Shown here: positions 35,024-45,237 of the stretch, one piece after another
How the letters are laid out: the number at the start of each line of letters is the position of its first letter
How positions within the stretch are numbered: the stretch's first letter is position 1
NCBI RefSeq assembly: GCF_014333445.1
Contig: NZ_JACRYU010000011.1
Location: 1-60,241, forward strand
Reading direction: 5' to 3'
From: Terrisporobacter mayombei
GTDB lineage: Bacteria; Bacillota; Clostridia; Peptostreptococcales; Peptostreptococcaceae
DNA: 60,241 nucleotides
Made by a program: the position numbers and the translations under genes
The notes under the pieces: generated by a model
The model's database searches: none
What the model saw: only the letters and a program-made list of their open reading frames with translations
What the model was told of the DNA's origin: nothing

Positions 35024-35494
35024 ATGGTTACTGTTACGAAATTTTTAACAAAAAAAGATTTAAAAATAAAAATATGTGATTGTCAAAGTGAAGAAAATTT
35101 AAAAGTTTTGTTTAAAGAAATATATGAAACAGAACTTAGAATACAGCCTAATCAAGTGCTTGAAGGAGCATATATATTAAGAGATGAAAAGATAGTAGCA
35201 CGTTGTGAAGAGTGTAAAAAAATATATTCTATAAGAACTACATTTGAAGGGGGATTTAAAGATCAATGCTTAAGTGTAGATTCTATTGAATTATTTGATG
35301 GAAGTGAAAAAGACCTTAGAAAAATATTAAATGAGATGTACGATGAATATGAAGAAGAGCTAATCAATATAGCTACAGATGATTATTCTGTTAAGATATT
35401 AGACAAAATTGAAGATGAAGAAAAAATAATTACTAGATACGCATATCTAAATAGAGAAGATAAAGATTTATATGAAGATTTAATGAATAAATAA
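35024..35494 (+). CDS. Hypothetical protein related to its upstream neighbour
   Basis: 156 residues. The N-terminal region has CDC near residue 19 and CEECKKIYSIRT near 65, resembling the CSKCGRMYRFSI part of the neighbour, and a similar acidic helical C-terminus. The first Cys pair is incomplete (CDC only), so zinc binding may be lost or changed. Start has AGGAG. Function unknown. Confidence 0.62.
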   Translation: MVTVTKFLTKKDLKIKICDCQSEENLKVLFKEIYETELRIQPNQVLEGAYILRDEKIVARCEECKKIYSIRTTFEGGFKDQCLSVDSIELFDGSEKDLRKILNEMYDEYEEELINIATDDYSVKILDKIEDEEKIITRYAYLNREDKDLYEDLMNK

Positions 35495-35526
35495 AAAAGA
35501 TTGGAGCTTAGATTCCAATCTTTTTT
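35494..35526. terminator. Bidirectional terminator
   Basis: AAAGATTGGA / TCCAATCTTT stem with A- and U-runs on the two sides, between convergent genes. Confidence 0.8.
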
Positions 35527-35566
35527 ATTTAAAATATATAATTTAAATTATGTAAAATAATTATGT

Positions 35567-35893
35567 TTATTTATATCTGAAGCTATTGCAGTAAGTTTCT
35601 GAGTATAAATTAGTTTTTTCTATATTTGATGTTATAGCTATATCATGCAGGCTACATGTACAGCCAGCTACATTATGTGCACAGCTTTTAACATTACATC
35701 CAAGTGTATTACATGAACCACTGTCTAAAGTATTATTAGTTAAGGTACTATAAGTATCTTGATTTAAAAAAGTACTACAACATGTATTGTTATTTGTTCT
35801 TGCTTTTTTACCATTTACAGATATTTTATTTGCATAACAAACACCACTATTATTATGAGAACAGTTATTTACATTACAAACTATTGTTGGCAT
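35567..35893 (-). CDS. DUF1540 protein with two cysteine-rich units
   Basis: 108 residues built from two copies of a unit of the form C-x4-C-x-H-N...C: CNVNNCSHNNSGVC near the start and CNVKSCAHNVAGCTC near 65, each followed by a later Cys. This is the DUF1540 pattern, common in clostridia; role unknown, presumed metal-binding. The start is ATG 35893, 7 nt after AAGGAGG; an upstream in-frame TTG lacks a site. Confidence 0.82.
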   Translation of the reverse strand: MPTIVCNVNNCSHNNSGVCYANKISVNGKKARTNNNTCCSTFLNQDTYSTLTNNTLDSGSCNTLGCNVKSCAHNVAGCTCSLHDIAITSNIEKTNLYSETYCNSFRYK

Positions 35894-36012
35894 AATATAC
35901 CTCCTTGTTAAGTTAATCAATAATTAGTATTGACATATTATAGTAAAAATATGATGATAATTAATTAAAATGAGTCAGAAGAGAGGTTTATATTTTATAG
36001 TAAATAAAAATT

Positions 36013-36045
36013 AAAGCCAGATACTTATGTATAAGTAATGGCTTT
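36013..36045 (-). terminator. Terminator after the 36081 gene
   Basis: AAAGCCATTACTTAT pairs with an imperfect match ending TGGCTTT on the minus strand, then AATTTTTAT. Confidence 0.65.
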
Positions 36046-36080
36046 AAATCAATAAAATTCAAGGGAAGATATAAAAGATA

Positions 36081-36389
36081 TTATAGACATTTTTCATATA
36101 TATCTTTTTCCATAAGAACTTTAGCAATAAGGTTAGCAGATAAAGGGTAGGACTTTGCAGGTTTCCATGTTTCAATTAATTTTTTTTCAAAATCACTTAA
36201 TGTAAGGGATTCACCAGTTTTTATTTTATTAGAAAACTCTTTAGTAAATTCTTTTATATTTAGAAAATCTTCTAATTTTAACTCATAAAAAAGTTGAGTA
36301 CTATGCTGAGGAGGTTTTAGAAAAATAAGATTTTGTCTAAACTCTATAAAATCCAATCTATTAACAATATAATTACTTTTTTCGTCCAA
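36081..36389 (-). CDS. Hypothetical protein
   Basis: 102 residues, mixed charged and aromatic, with no Cys except the penultimate residue, no membrane segment and no motif I recognise. It starts at TTG 36389, 8 nt after AGAGGTG; no ATG lies near. Ribosome site and terminator support a real gene. Confidence 0.65.
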   Translation of the reverse strand: MDEKSNYIVNRLDFIEFRQNLIFLKPPQHSTQLFYELKLEDFLNIKEFTKEFSNKIKTGESLTLSDFEKKLIETWKPAKSYPLSANLIAKVLMEKDIYEKCL

Positions 36390-36546
36390 TTAAATCACCT
36401 CTATGCTTTAAAAATAAAATATTACTTTATAGTATGTATAAAAGTAATAAAATGAGACAAAAATACCTTAATAAAAGTTACTATTTTTTTCCTTGATATA
36501 AGGAGAAGATTACATATAAAAATAGCATAGATAAGGAGGTTATTTT

Positions 36547-37128
36547 ATGTTCGAAAATCAAAAGAAGTTCCCTTGGAAAAAACAAGCGTTAATTTTTCTA
36601 GGAGTAATGGTCTTAATAGGAGGAATAGGCCTAGGCGTAAAAATTAAAGATACTCAAGAGGCAAGACTAGCAAAGCAAGAAATGAATTCTTCTAAAGAAG
36701 TATTCAAATTAAATAAAGAATGTGAAATTTGGGTACAAGGTCAAATAACAAGTAGTGGTTCTTATGAAAGTCCTAAGATGTTAGGAACAATACCAAAAGA
36801 TTTATTAGATAAAAGTAAAGAGGAAATAACTGCTTATTTTAAAGAGAAATATCCTAATAAAGAAATAGTAAGTATGAATCAATATGAAATAATTTTATGT
36901 AACTCTCAAGATAAAGAGCCAGCTAAAGCTAATAAATACTCTATAGAAGAAAAAGATGGATTTATATATGTTTATAAATATGACAAGGAAGGAAATAAGA
37001 GTAAATTAGAAAAAACAGAAATATCAGTTAATTCCCTTCCAAAATCGGTACAAGAAGAGGTATCATCAGGAATTATAGTTGATACTGAAGATGATGCTTA
37101 TAGTAGACTGGAAAACTTTGAAAGCTAA
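36547..37128 (+). CDS. BofC C-terminal domain-containing membrane protein
   Basis: 193 residues with a cytoplasmic N-terminus, one membrane segment (about 13-30) and an outside domain. The C-terminal SVNSLPKSVQEEVSSGIIVDTEDD matches the BofC C-terminal domain. In B. subtilis BofC restrains SpoIVB during sigma-K checkpoint signalling; whether this protein does so is inferred, but a SpoIVB-type gene is in the same window. It lies just before ruvCAB, as bofC does in other Firmicutes. Start has AAGGAGG. Confidence 0.82.
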   Translation: MFENQKKFPWKKQALIFLGVMVLIGGIGLGVKIKDTQEARLAKQEMNSSKEVFKLNKECEIWVQGQITSSGSYESPKMLGTIPKDLLDKSKEEITAYFKEKYPNKEIVSMNQYEIILCNSQDKEPAKANKYSIEEKDGFIYVYKYDKEGNKSKLEKTEISVNSLPKSVQEEVSSGIIVDTEDDAYSRLENFES

Positions 37129-37156
37129 TCCTTAATATTTACATAAAATCTTATAC

Positions 37157-37195
37157 TACCCCTGTATAAATTAATTAAATTTGTATAGGGGTAAT
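37157..37195 (+). terminator. Terminator after the BofC-domain gene
   Basis: TACCCCTGTATAAATT pairs with AATTTGTATAGGGGTA with minor slips, then AATTTTATT. Confidence 0.65.
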
Positions 37196-37288
37196 TTTAT
37201 TATTAAAAATTAAATACTATTTATCTTAATTATCGGGAAAAGTGAAATTTTTATATATTATCAGTATTATTCTAATTTTAAAATGATA

Positions 37289-37297
37289 TGGTATAAT
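37289..37297 (+). promoter_or_regulatory. Extended -10 promoter for the ruvCAB region
   Basis: TGG-TATAAT (hexamer at 37292-37297) with no good -35; start point near 37304, giving a leader of about 43 nt. No LexA box recognised. Confidence 0.5.
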
Positions 37298-37346
37298 ATA
37301 TAAGAACATAAGTTTCGTGAAAATATGTATGGAGGTCTCTTGTTTT

Positions 37347-37847
37347 ATGAGAATACTAGGAATAGATCCAGGTATAGCGATTGTTGGTTATGGGATAATT
37401 GAGTATAAAAATAATAAATTTAAAGTCATTGATTACGGTGCGATAACTACTCCGTCAACTATGAGCAATACAAAAAGATTAGAACGAATATATAAAGGAA
37501 TAGACCTTCTAATAAAAAATTATGATATTGATGAAGTTGGAGTCGAGGAATTATTCTTTAACAAAAATGTTAAGACTGCAATAACAGTAGCCCAAGCAAG
37601 AGGGGTTATATTACTAGGTTGTTCTCATAACGATAAACCCATTTATGAATATACACCTCTTCAGGTTAAACAAGGTGTAGTAGGATACGGGAGAGCTGGG
37701 AAGTCTCAAGTTCAGCAGATGGTTACATCAATGTTAAATTTAAAAGAAATACCAAAGCCTGATGATGTTGCTGATGCTTTAGCTGTTGCAATATGTCATG
37801 CTCATGCAAATAAATTAGAAAAAACTTTAAAAAATATAGGTATATAA
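37347..37847 (+). CDS. ruvC: Crossover junction endodeoxyribonuclease RuvC
   Basis: Cuts Holliday junctions with the RuvAB motor. 166 residues from ATG 37347, placed 10 nt after GGAGG, giving the family start MRILGIDPG with catalytic Asp7. The other acidic residues lie in VGVEELFF and in DDVADALAVAICH. Upstream in-frame starts would include the ribosome site. First of ruvC-ruvA-ruvB, spaced 15 and 20 nt. Confidence 0.95.
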   Translation: MRILGIDPGIAIVGYGIIEYKNNKFKVIDYGAITTPSTMSNTKRLERIYKGIDLLIKNYDIDEVGVEELFFNKNVKTAITVAQARGVILLGCSHNDKPIYEYTPLQVKQGVVGYGRAGKSQVQQMVTSMLNLKEIPKPDDVADALAVAICHAHANKLEKTLKNIGI

Positions 37848-37862
37848 TAGAAGGAGAAAATT

Positions 37863-38465
37863 ATGTATAGCTACATAAAAGGTAGTATTGAAGAAATTTG
37901 TTTAGACCATGTAGTAATTGATAATAATGGTATAGGATATAGAATAAATGCATCAAATAATACTATTATGAAATTACAATTAGGTCATGAGTGTAAAATT
38001 TACACAAAACTTATTGTAAAAGAAGATGATATGAGTCTTTGTGGTTTTTATGATAAGGAAGAATTAAAGATGTTTGAATTATTAACATCAATTTCAAAGA
38101 TAGGTCCAAAGGTAGGACTTGGAATATTATCATTTGCTTCACCGAAACAAATAGGGGCTTATATATTAAGTGAGGATATAGCTAAATTATCGAAAGCTCC
38201 AGGTGTTGGTAAAAAGACTGCGGAAAGAATAGTTTTAGAGCTTAAGGATAAAATAGACAAAAATAACGTAGAGTTTGAAGCAACATTATTAACTAGCCAG
38301 CCTATAGCAGTATCTAAAGATGAAGCTATAGATGCATTAGTTGCCTTAGGATATTCATTACAAGAATCAAAAGATGCAGTACAAAGATGCAAAAAAGATG
38401 GACTAAACACAGAGGATATTATTAAAAAATCATTAAGTTATTTAATGAGTAAATCATTAAGATAA
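37863..38465 (+). CDS. ruvA: Holliday junction branch migration protein RuvA
   Basis: Junction-binding tetramer that loads RuvB. 200 residues: OB-fold domain I, two helix-hairpin-helix motifs ([13 protein letters not shown] and [16 protein letters not shown]), and the C-terminal RuvB-binding helices ([13 protein letters not shown]). Start has AAGGAG. Confidence 0.96.
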   Translation: MYSYIKGSIEEICLDHVVIDNNGIGYRINASNNTIMKLQLGHECKIYTKLIVKEDDMSLCGFYDKEELKMFELLTSISKIGPKVGLGILSFASPKQIGAYILSEDIAKLSKAPGVGKKTAERIVLELKDKIDKNNVEFEATLLTSQPIAVSKDEAIDALVALGYSLQESKDAVQRCKKDGLNTEDIIKKSLSYLMSKSLR

Positions 38466-38485
38466 TAATTGAAAGGGGGATTTAC

Positions 38486-39502
38486 TTGTACGGATTTGAA
38501 GATGAAGATAGAATTATCACATCAAGTATGCAAAATGATGATGTAGATATAGAAAATAATTTAAGACCTAAGTTTTTATCAGATTACCTAGGGCAAGAAA
38601 AGGCAAAGGAACAATTATCAATATTTATAGAGGCAGCTAAAAGTAGGAATGAACCTTTAGATCATGTTCTTTTATACGGTCCACCAGGGCTTGGTAAAAC
38701 AACATTAGCAAGTATTATTGCTAGTGAAATGGGTGTTAATCTAAGAATAACGTCGGGACCAGCAATTGAAAGAGCTGGAGATTTAGCTGCAATACTTACT
38801 AATCTAAATGAGAATGATGTTTTATTTATTGATGAAATTCACAGAATAAATAGAAGTGTAGAGGAAGTTTTATATCCAGCTATGGAGGATTATTGTATAG
38901 ATATTATAATAGGAAAGGGTCCATCAGCAAGAAGTATAAGACTTGATTTACCGAAATTTACTTTAATTGGTGCGACTACAAGAGTTGGTATGTTAACAAA
39001 TCCACTTAGGGATAGATTTGGTGTTATATGTAAGCTTGATTATTATACAGTTGAAGAATTAACTAATATAGTTATAAGATCGGCTAATATATTAGGTGCA
39101 GAAATCGAACAAAGAGGAGCTATGGAAATTGCAAGACGTTCTAGAGGAACACCAAGGATAGCTAATAGATTACTAAAGAGGGTTAGAGACTATGCACAAG
39201 TCAGAGCAGATGGAAATATAACATCAGAAGTTGCAGACCAAGCTTTAGAAATGATAGGTGTAGATAGTTTAGGTTTAGATTATGTGGATGAAAAATTATT
39301 ATTAACTATCATTAATAAATTTAAGGGTGGCCCAGTTGGTCTAGATACTTTAGCTGCATCAATTGGAGAAGATAGAAATACAATAGAAGATGTTTATGAG
39401 CCTTATTTGCTTCAGCTTGGATTTATAAATAGAAGTCCAAGGGGAAGGATTGCAATGCCTAATGCATATAAGCATTTAAATATATCTTATCCAGAAAAAT
39501 AA
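38486..39502 (+). CDS. ruvB: Holliday junction branch migration ATPase RuvB
   Basis: AAA+ hexameric motor. Walker [11 protein letters not shown], Walker B FIDEIHR, sensor GATTRVG, and the Arg finger region LRDRFG. 338 residues. It starts with TTG, 5 nt after AAAGGGGGA; no ATG is nearby. C-terminal winged-helix includes INRSPRGR. Confidence 0.96.
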   Translation: MYGFEDEDRIITSSMQNDDVDIENNLRPKFLSDYLGQEKAKEQLSIFIEAAKSRNEPLDHVLLYGPPGLGKTTLASIIASEMGVNLRITSGPAIERAGDLAAILTNLNENDVLFIDEIHRINRSVEEVLYPAMEDYCIDIIIGKGPSARSIRLDLPKFTLIGATTRVGMLTNPLRDRFGVICKLDYYTVEELTNIVIRSANILGAEIEQRGAMEIARRSRGTPRIANRLLKRVRDYAQVRADGNITSEVADQALEMIGVDSLGLDYVDEKLLLTIINKFKGGPVGLDTLAASIGEDRNTIEDVYEPYLLQLGFINRSPRGRIAMPNAYKHLNISYPEK

Positions 39503-39614
39503 ATAATAGTACTGATAGAGACATTACAAATTGTTTTAGTAGAAAAATGTTAGATTTTTTGATATTATGATAAATGTATGTTTCAAACAATATAATTTGA
39601 AAGGACGTTTAACA

Positions 39615-40640
39615 TTGAAAACAAGCGATTTTTATTTTGATTTACCAGAAGAATTAATTGCTCAAGTACCAATTTTAGACAGATCTAGTTCTAAATTAAT
39701 GGTATTAGATAAAGAAACTGGTGAAATAAGTCATAAAGTTTTTAAAGACATTATAGATTATTTAAATCCAGGTGATTGTCTTGTATTAAATGATACTAGA
39801 GTAATACCTGCAAGACTAATTGGTGCTAAGGAAGGCACAGGTGGAAAAATAGAATTTTTATTATTAAAAAGATATGAAGATGATACTTGGGAAACTCTTG
39901 TTAAACCAGGTAAAAAGGCTAAAATAGGGTCTAGATTCTCATTTGGAGATGGAAAGCTTGTAGCTGAAGTTGTTGGAATGGGAGATGATGGTGCTAGGAT
40001 AGTAAAATTTGAATATGAAGGTATTTTTGAAGAAGTTTTAGATGAACTTGGAAATATGCCACTTCCACCATATATAACAGAAAGATTAGAAGAAAGAGAA
40101 AGATACCAAACAGTTTATTCTAAACATAATGGTTCTGCAGCAGCTCCTACAGCAGGTCTACATTTTACAGATGAATTATTAGGAAGGATTAAAGAGAAAG
40201 GTATAGATTTAGCATTTGTCACACTACATGTAGGTCTTGGTACTTTTAGGCCAGTAAAAGTTGATGATGTGCTGAAACATGATATGCATTCAGAATATTA
40301 TATGGTATCACAAGATGCAGCAGATAAAATCAATAAAGCTAAAGAAAACGGAAATAGGGTTATAACAGTAGGTACTACTAGTACAAGAACTATAGAATCT
40401 GTAGCTGATGAAAATGGAAAGATGAAAGCGGCATCTGGATGGACAAAGATATTTATTTATCCAGGATATAAATTTAAAGTTGTAGACAATTTAATAACGA
40501 ATTTCCACTTACCAGAGTCGACATTAATAATGTTAGTAAGTGCTTTAGCCGGAAAAGAAAATGTATTAAATGCATACGAGTGTGCAGTTGAAAATAAGTA
40601 TAGATTCTTTAGTTTTGGGGACGCAATGTTTATAAAATAA
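39615..40640 (+). CDS. queA: tRNA preQ1(34) S-adenosylmethionine ribosyltransferase-isomerase
   Basis: Adds the cyclopentene ring in queuosine synthesis. I start at TTG 39615 (341 residues, typical for QueA), giving [17 protein letters not shown], with AAAGGACG 9 nt upstream; an earlier ATG in frame (39567) would add 16 residues of poor quality. Conserved [10 protein letters not shown] and GLHFTDELL present. tgt follows after one small gene, the usual queA-tgt arrangement. Confidence 0.94.
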   Translation: MKTSDFYFDLPEELIAQVPILDRSSSKLMVLDKETGEISHKVFKDIIDYLNPGDCLVLNDTRVIPARLIGAKEGTGGKIEFLLLKRYEDDTWETLVKPGKKAKIGSRFSFGDGKLVAEVVGMGDDGARIVKFEYEGIFEEVLDELGNMPLPPYITERLEERERYQTVYSKHNGSAAAPTAGLHFTDELLGRIKEKGIDLAFVTLHVGLGTFRPVKVDDVLKHDMHSEYYMVSQDAADKINKAKENGNRVITVGTTSTRTIESVADENGKMKAASGWTKIFIYPGYKFKVVDNLITNFHLPESTLIMLVSALAGKENVLNAYECAVENKYRFFSFGDAMFIK

Positions 40641-40683
40641 TAAAAGGGTATATATTATTATAAAAAAACATGATAAAAGATTA

Positions 40684-40932
40684 TTGAAATTATCGGAAAA
40701 CTTTGAAACAGCTCTTTCGGTAGTGCTACTTATTCTTGTATTATTAGTGATGTTAGACTTTCTTTTGGGAGTACTTGCAATAGGAGAATTATTTGCAATT
40801 GGAAAGTTCTTGATGACAACAGAAGAACGATCTATAAGTTTAAGTAGATTATATAATCTTAAACCTTCTAGAGAGGAACATGTTAGAGATGAGATAACAG
40901 AGCATTTTGCTAATCAACATAATAATGTTTAA
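40684..40932 (+). CDS. Small membrane protein between queA and tgt
   Basis: At least 82 residues: a short soluble start, two merged hydrophobic segments (about 8-45), and a charged C-terminus (PSREEHVRDEITEHF). Family not recognised. The start is odd: TTG 40684 has no good ribosome site, while AAAAGGG at 40642-40647 is well spaced for in-frame ATT codons at 40654 or 40657, which would add the residues IIKKHDKRL. No ATG or GTG fits. Confidence 0.6.
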   Translation: MKLSENFETALSVVLLILVLLVMLDFLLGVLAIGELFAIGKFLMTTEERSISLSRLYNLKPSREEHVRDEITEHFANQHNNV

Positions 40933-40950
40933 AAGATATAAAACTAATAG

Positions 40951-42099
<1,149 letters not shown>

Positions 42100-42167
42100 G
42101 AAATTTAAGATATAATGTTTATTATACTTTTATTTAAAGTAATAAACATATGAAGGAGTGAAAACAT

Positions 42168-42446
42168 ATGAATGGAAATATGATATTTTCAATTGTTTAC
42201 ATGGTTGCACTATTTGCAATTTTCTATTTCTTATTTATAAGACCACAAAAGAAAAAAGAAAAACAACTAGAAGACTTAAGATCAAGCCTAAAAGTAGGAC
42301 AAATGGTTGTTACAATAAGCGGTATGTTAGCTACAGTAGCTAAGGTTGAAGATGAATGTGTTATTCTTGAAGTTGGACCAAATAGAACAAAAATGCCATT
42401 TAAAAAATGGGCTATAGCTTCTGTTGAAGAGAAAAAACAAGATTAA
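42168..42446 (+). CDS. yajC: Preprotein translocase subunit YajC
   Basis: Accessory membrane protein of the Sec translocase. 92 residues: one membrane segment (about 5-25) ending in IRPQKKKEKQ, then a small cytoplasmic domain with LKVGQMVVTISGMLATV. Start has GAAGGAG. It commonly follows tgt. Confidence 0.95.
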   Translation: MNGNMIFSIVYMVALFAIFYFLFIRPQKKKEKQLEDLRSSLKVGQMVVTISGMLATVAKVEDECVILEVGPNRTKMPFKKWAIASVEEKKQD

Positions 42447-42459
42447 TAATTAGTAATTT

Positions 42460-42504
42460 AAAATCTCCCTAATGAATATATTATTCTTGAGGGGAGGTTT
42501 TTTT
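42460..42504 (+). promoter_or_regulatory. Terminator hairpin overlapping the next gene's Shine-Dalgarno
   Basis: AAAATCTCCCT (42460-42470) pairs over 11 positions with GGGGAGGTTTT (42491-42501), including G-U pairs, and seven T follow, ending directly at the ATG of 42505. The 3' arm contains GGGGAGG, the only ribosome site of that gene. The structure therefore would both end yajC transcripts and hide the site. Confidence 0.6.
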
Positions 42505-42867
42505 ATGGCTAAAAGTATACATATATTAAAGGGCCTAGGATATGCATACATAATAACTTTGGCAATATTATTAGGCTATAACTTATTACTTACTTATACT
42601 GGATTATCTTACGATACAGTATCTATGGTGACATCATTTATTACTACTATATCAGCAGCTTTTGGTGGATTTTATGCATGTAGACATATAAAAGAAAAGG
42701 GCCTAATATATGGTTTTATTGTAGGGTTATCATACATAATAATACTTGTCATCATGTTTTATTTAGCTAAGGAAAAATATATATTTGATATGACATTACT
42801 ATACAAAGGATTATTAGTCTCAGCTGCAGGAGGTATAGGAGGTATACTTGGGGTTAACTTCAAATAA
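42505..42867 (+). CDS. TIGR04086 family membrane protein
   Basis: 120 residues with four hydrophobic segments; starts MAKSIHILKGLGYAY and holds FGGFYACRHIKEKGLIYG, typical of this family (function unknown). The start is ATG 42505, after GGGGAGG and seven T. An upstream in-frame ATG (42472) lies in the terminator loop and lacks a site. Confidence 0.82.
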   Translation: MAKSIHILKGLGYAYIITLAILLGYNLLLTYTGLSYDTVSMVTSFITTISAAFGGFYACRHIKEKGLIYGFIVGLSYIIILVIMFYLAKEKYIFDMTLLYKGLLVSAAGGIGGILGVNFK

Positions 42868-42888
42868 GTTCCATAACGTGAAAAATTA

Positions 42889-42897
42889 TGATATAAT
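42889..42897 (+). promoter_or_regulatory. Extended -10 promoter for scfA-scfB
   Basis: TGA-TATAAT (hexamer at 42892-42897), start point near 42904, leader of about 27 nt. No good -35. Confidence 0.5.
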
Positions 42898-42930
42898 TAG
42901 AACAGTTAATTATAATTGGAGGTAGTTAAA

Positions 42931-43074
42931 ATGGCTAAAAAACATATAAAAACATTATCTAGTGCTACTTTAAAAGAGAGTGCTGCAAAAGGTGGATGTG
43001 GAGAATGTCAAACTTCTTGTCAATCTGCATGCAAAACTTCTTGCACAGTTGCAAATCAAGAGTGTGAAAGATAA
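42931..43074 (+). CDS. scfA: Six-cysteine ranthipeptide precursor SCIFF
   Basis: A 47-residue precursor: leader MAKKHIKTLSSATLKESAA, then a core with six Cys at 23, 26, 30, 34, 38 and 45 (GGCGECQTSCQSACKTSC region). This is the near-invariant SCIFF peptide of Clostridia. The radical SAM maturase downstream makes Cys-to-Thr thioether bridges. Start has TTGGAGG. SCIFF is conserved but its cell function is not settled; a quorum-sensing role has been proposed for some clostridial ranthipeptides. Confidence 0.97.
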   Translation: MAKKHIKTLSSATLKESAAKGGCGECQTSCQSACKTSCTVANQECER

Positions 43075-43203
43075 TTTAAAAGAGAGAATTTTGATGGGTG
43101 AGGGTATTAATAGAATAATGCCCTCATTTTATTTAAATGAAAATTTACATATATTTAATGATGGGTATATAATAATATAGATTAAATTTTAGGAGGATGG
43201 ATT

Positions 43204-44577
43204 ATGAGTATGATACATAAATTTTCCATGGATGGATACAATATCGTATTAGATGTAAATGGAGGAGGAGTTCATGTTCTTGATGAGGTTGCGTATGATC
43301 TTGTAGATTTATTTGAAGAAAAATCTAAAGGAGAAATCATTGATACGTTAAGCAAAGATTATACAAGAGAACAAATAGAAGAGGCTTACGAAGAAATCGA
43401 ATCTTTAAAAGAAGAAGGGCTTCTATTTACAGAAGATACATATCAAGAGCATCCAAGTTTTGTGAATAGAAAAAAAGTTGTCAAAGCTTTATGTTTACAT
43501 GTTTCACATGATTGTAACTTAAAATGTAAATACTGTTTTGCTTCACAAGGTGATTTTGGTGGAGAAAAAGAAATGATGAGTTTTGAAGTAGGTAAAAAAG
43601 CTATAGATTATCTAATTGCTAATTCTGGAAATAGAAGAAACTTAGAAATAGATTTCTTTGGTGGAGAACCATTAATGAACTTTGATGTTGTTAAAGAATT
43701 AGTGGCTTATGGTAGAAAAGTAGAAAAAGAAAATGGAAAAAACATAAGATTCACTATAACAACTAATGGTGTATTATTAGATGATGATAAAATAGATTAC
43801 ATAAATGAGCATATGCATAATGTTGTTTTAAGTTTAGATGGAAGAAAAGAAATAAACGACAATATGAGGCCTACAGTTAATGACAAAGGTAGTTATGATG
43901 TGATTATGCCTAAGTTCAAAAAACTAGTAGATAAGAGACCTAAGGATAAGTACTATTACATTAGAGGAACATTTACTAGAGATAATTTAGATTTTTCAGA
44001 AGATGTACTTCACTTTGCAAATGAAGGTTTTAAATTAACTTCTGTTGAGCCAGTTGTTGGAGATGAAAGTAATCCATACGCTTTAAGAGAAGAAGATATG
44101 GACAAAGTATTTGCTGAATATGAAAAATTAGCTAAACAATATGCAAAAAGAAAATTAGATGGTGAAGATTTCACATTCTTCCACTTTGTTGTTGATTTAA
44201 ATCAAGGACCATGTGTAATAAAAAGAATTACAGGATGTGGAGCTGGAAATGAATATTTAGCTGTTACACCTAATGGAGATATATATCCTTGTCACCAATT
44301 TGTTGGAAATGATGACTTTAAATTAGCTAATATATTAGATGATGAAGTTATTATACCTCAAGAAATAAGTAATATGTTTAGAGATGCTCATGTATACTCT
44401 AAAGAAGATTGCAAAACATGTTGGAATAAATTCTACTGCTCAGGTGGATGTCATGCAAATGCAATTAACTTTAATGATGATATTAAAAAGCCTTATGAGC
44501 TTGGATGTGAGATGCAAAAGAAAAGAACTGAATGTTCTATAATGATTCAAGCAAAATTAATGTTAGAAGGAGAATAA
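43204..44577 (+). CDS. scfB: SCIFF thioether maturase, radical SAM/SPASM protein
   Basis: Forms thioether links in the SCIFF peptide. 457 residues: an N-terminal peptide-binding (RRE/PqqD-like) region (about 1-95), radical SAM CX3CX2C as C104, C108 and C111, and a SPASM domain with CGAGNEYLAVTPNGDIYPC and CKTCWNKFYCSGGC binding two extra clusters. Start has AGGAGG. It lies 129 nt after scfA. Confidence 0.96.
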   Translation: MSMIHKFSMDGYNIVLDVNGGGVHVLDEVAYDLVDLFEEKSKGEIIDTLSKDYTREQIEEAYEEIESLKEEGLLFTEDTYQEHPSFVNRKKVVKALCLHVSHDCNLKCKYCFASQGDFGGEKEMMSFEVGKKAIDYLIANSGNRRNLEIDFFGGEPLMNFDVVKELVAYGRKVEKENGKNIRFTITTNGVLLDDDKIDYINEHMHNVVLSLDGRKEINDNMRPTVNDKGSYDVIMPKFKKLVDKRPKDKYYYIRGTFTRDNLDFSEDVLHFANEGFKLTSVEPVVGDESNPYALREEDMDKVFAEYEKLAKQYAKRKLDGEDFTFFHFVVDLNQGPCVIKRITGCGAGNEYLAVTPNGDIYPCHQFVGNDDFKLANILDDEVIIPQEISNMFRDAHVYSKEDCKTCWNKFYCSGGCHANAINFNDDIKKPYELGCEMQKKRTECSIMIQAKLMLEGE

Positions 44578-44581
44578 ACCT

Positions 44582-45082
44582 ATGATTAAAGAATATGAAG
44601 ACGCTAATCCTAGTATCGACGAATCTGCTTTTATAGCAGAAAGTGCTGATATAATAGGAGATGTAGTTATCGAAAAAGATGCAAGTATTTGGTATAATGC
44701 AGTTTTAAGAGGTGACGTAAATAGAATTCATATTGGTGAAAATTCAAACGTACAAGATGGAAGTGTTGTACATTGTTCTGAAAAACAAGATACAATTATA
44801 GGTAAAAATGTGACTGTTGGTCATAATGCAATTATTCATGGATGTAAAATAGGAGACTATAGCTTAGTTGGTATGGGTTCGATTATACTTGATGATGCTG
44901 AAATAGGAGAATTTAGTATGATTGGAGCTGGAAGTTTAGTAACAGGTAATAAAAAATTTCCACCAGGAGTTTTAATTTTAGGTTCACCAGCTAAAGTTGT
45001 AAGAGAATTAACAGATGAAGAAAAAGAAAGTCTAAAAAAATCTGCTATAAATTACGTTCAAGAGGGTAAAAAACATAAGTAA
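44582..45082 (+). CDS. Gamma-carbonic anhydrase-like left-handed beta-helix protein
   Basis: 166 residues of hexapeptide repeats (VVIEKDASIWYNAVLRGD, IIGKNVTVGHNAIIHGCKIGD) with three His that fit the metal site of the trimeric gamma-CA family (YrdA/PaaY). Enzyme activity is uncertain for this subfamily. It starts 4 nt after scfB, so it is in the same transcript, although no role in SCIFF is known. Confidence 0.9.
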   Translation: MIKEYEDANPSIDESAFIAESADIIGDVVIEKDASIWYNAVLRGDVNRIHIGENSNVQDGSVVHCSEKQDTIIGKNVTVGHNAIIHGCKIGDYSLVGMGSIILDDAEIGEFSMIGAGSLVTGNKKFPPGVLILGSPAKVVRELTDEEKESLKKSAINYVQEGKKHK

Positions 45083-45105
45083 TTAAATTAATGATTTTAA
45101 TAAAT

Positions 45106-45136
45106 AAAAAGGAGCAATAATGATTGCTCTTTTTTA
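45106..45136 (+). terminator. Terminator of the scf operon
   Basis: GAGCAAT, 4-nt loop, ATTGCTC with flanking A- and U-runs. Confidence 0.85.
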
Positions 45137-45237
45137 TTTAGGATAAATGAAGCTATTTTTAGTATTAGAGTATGGTGTACAAGTTAATAATATTATAATA
45201 TTTAAGTGTAATCATAAAAAGAATGAGGTGATAACTT

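Noticed and set aside
42980..43180. 66-codon reading frame overlapping scfA
   Set aside because: It overlaps the clear SCIFF precursor in another frame and has no ribosome site.
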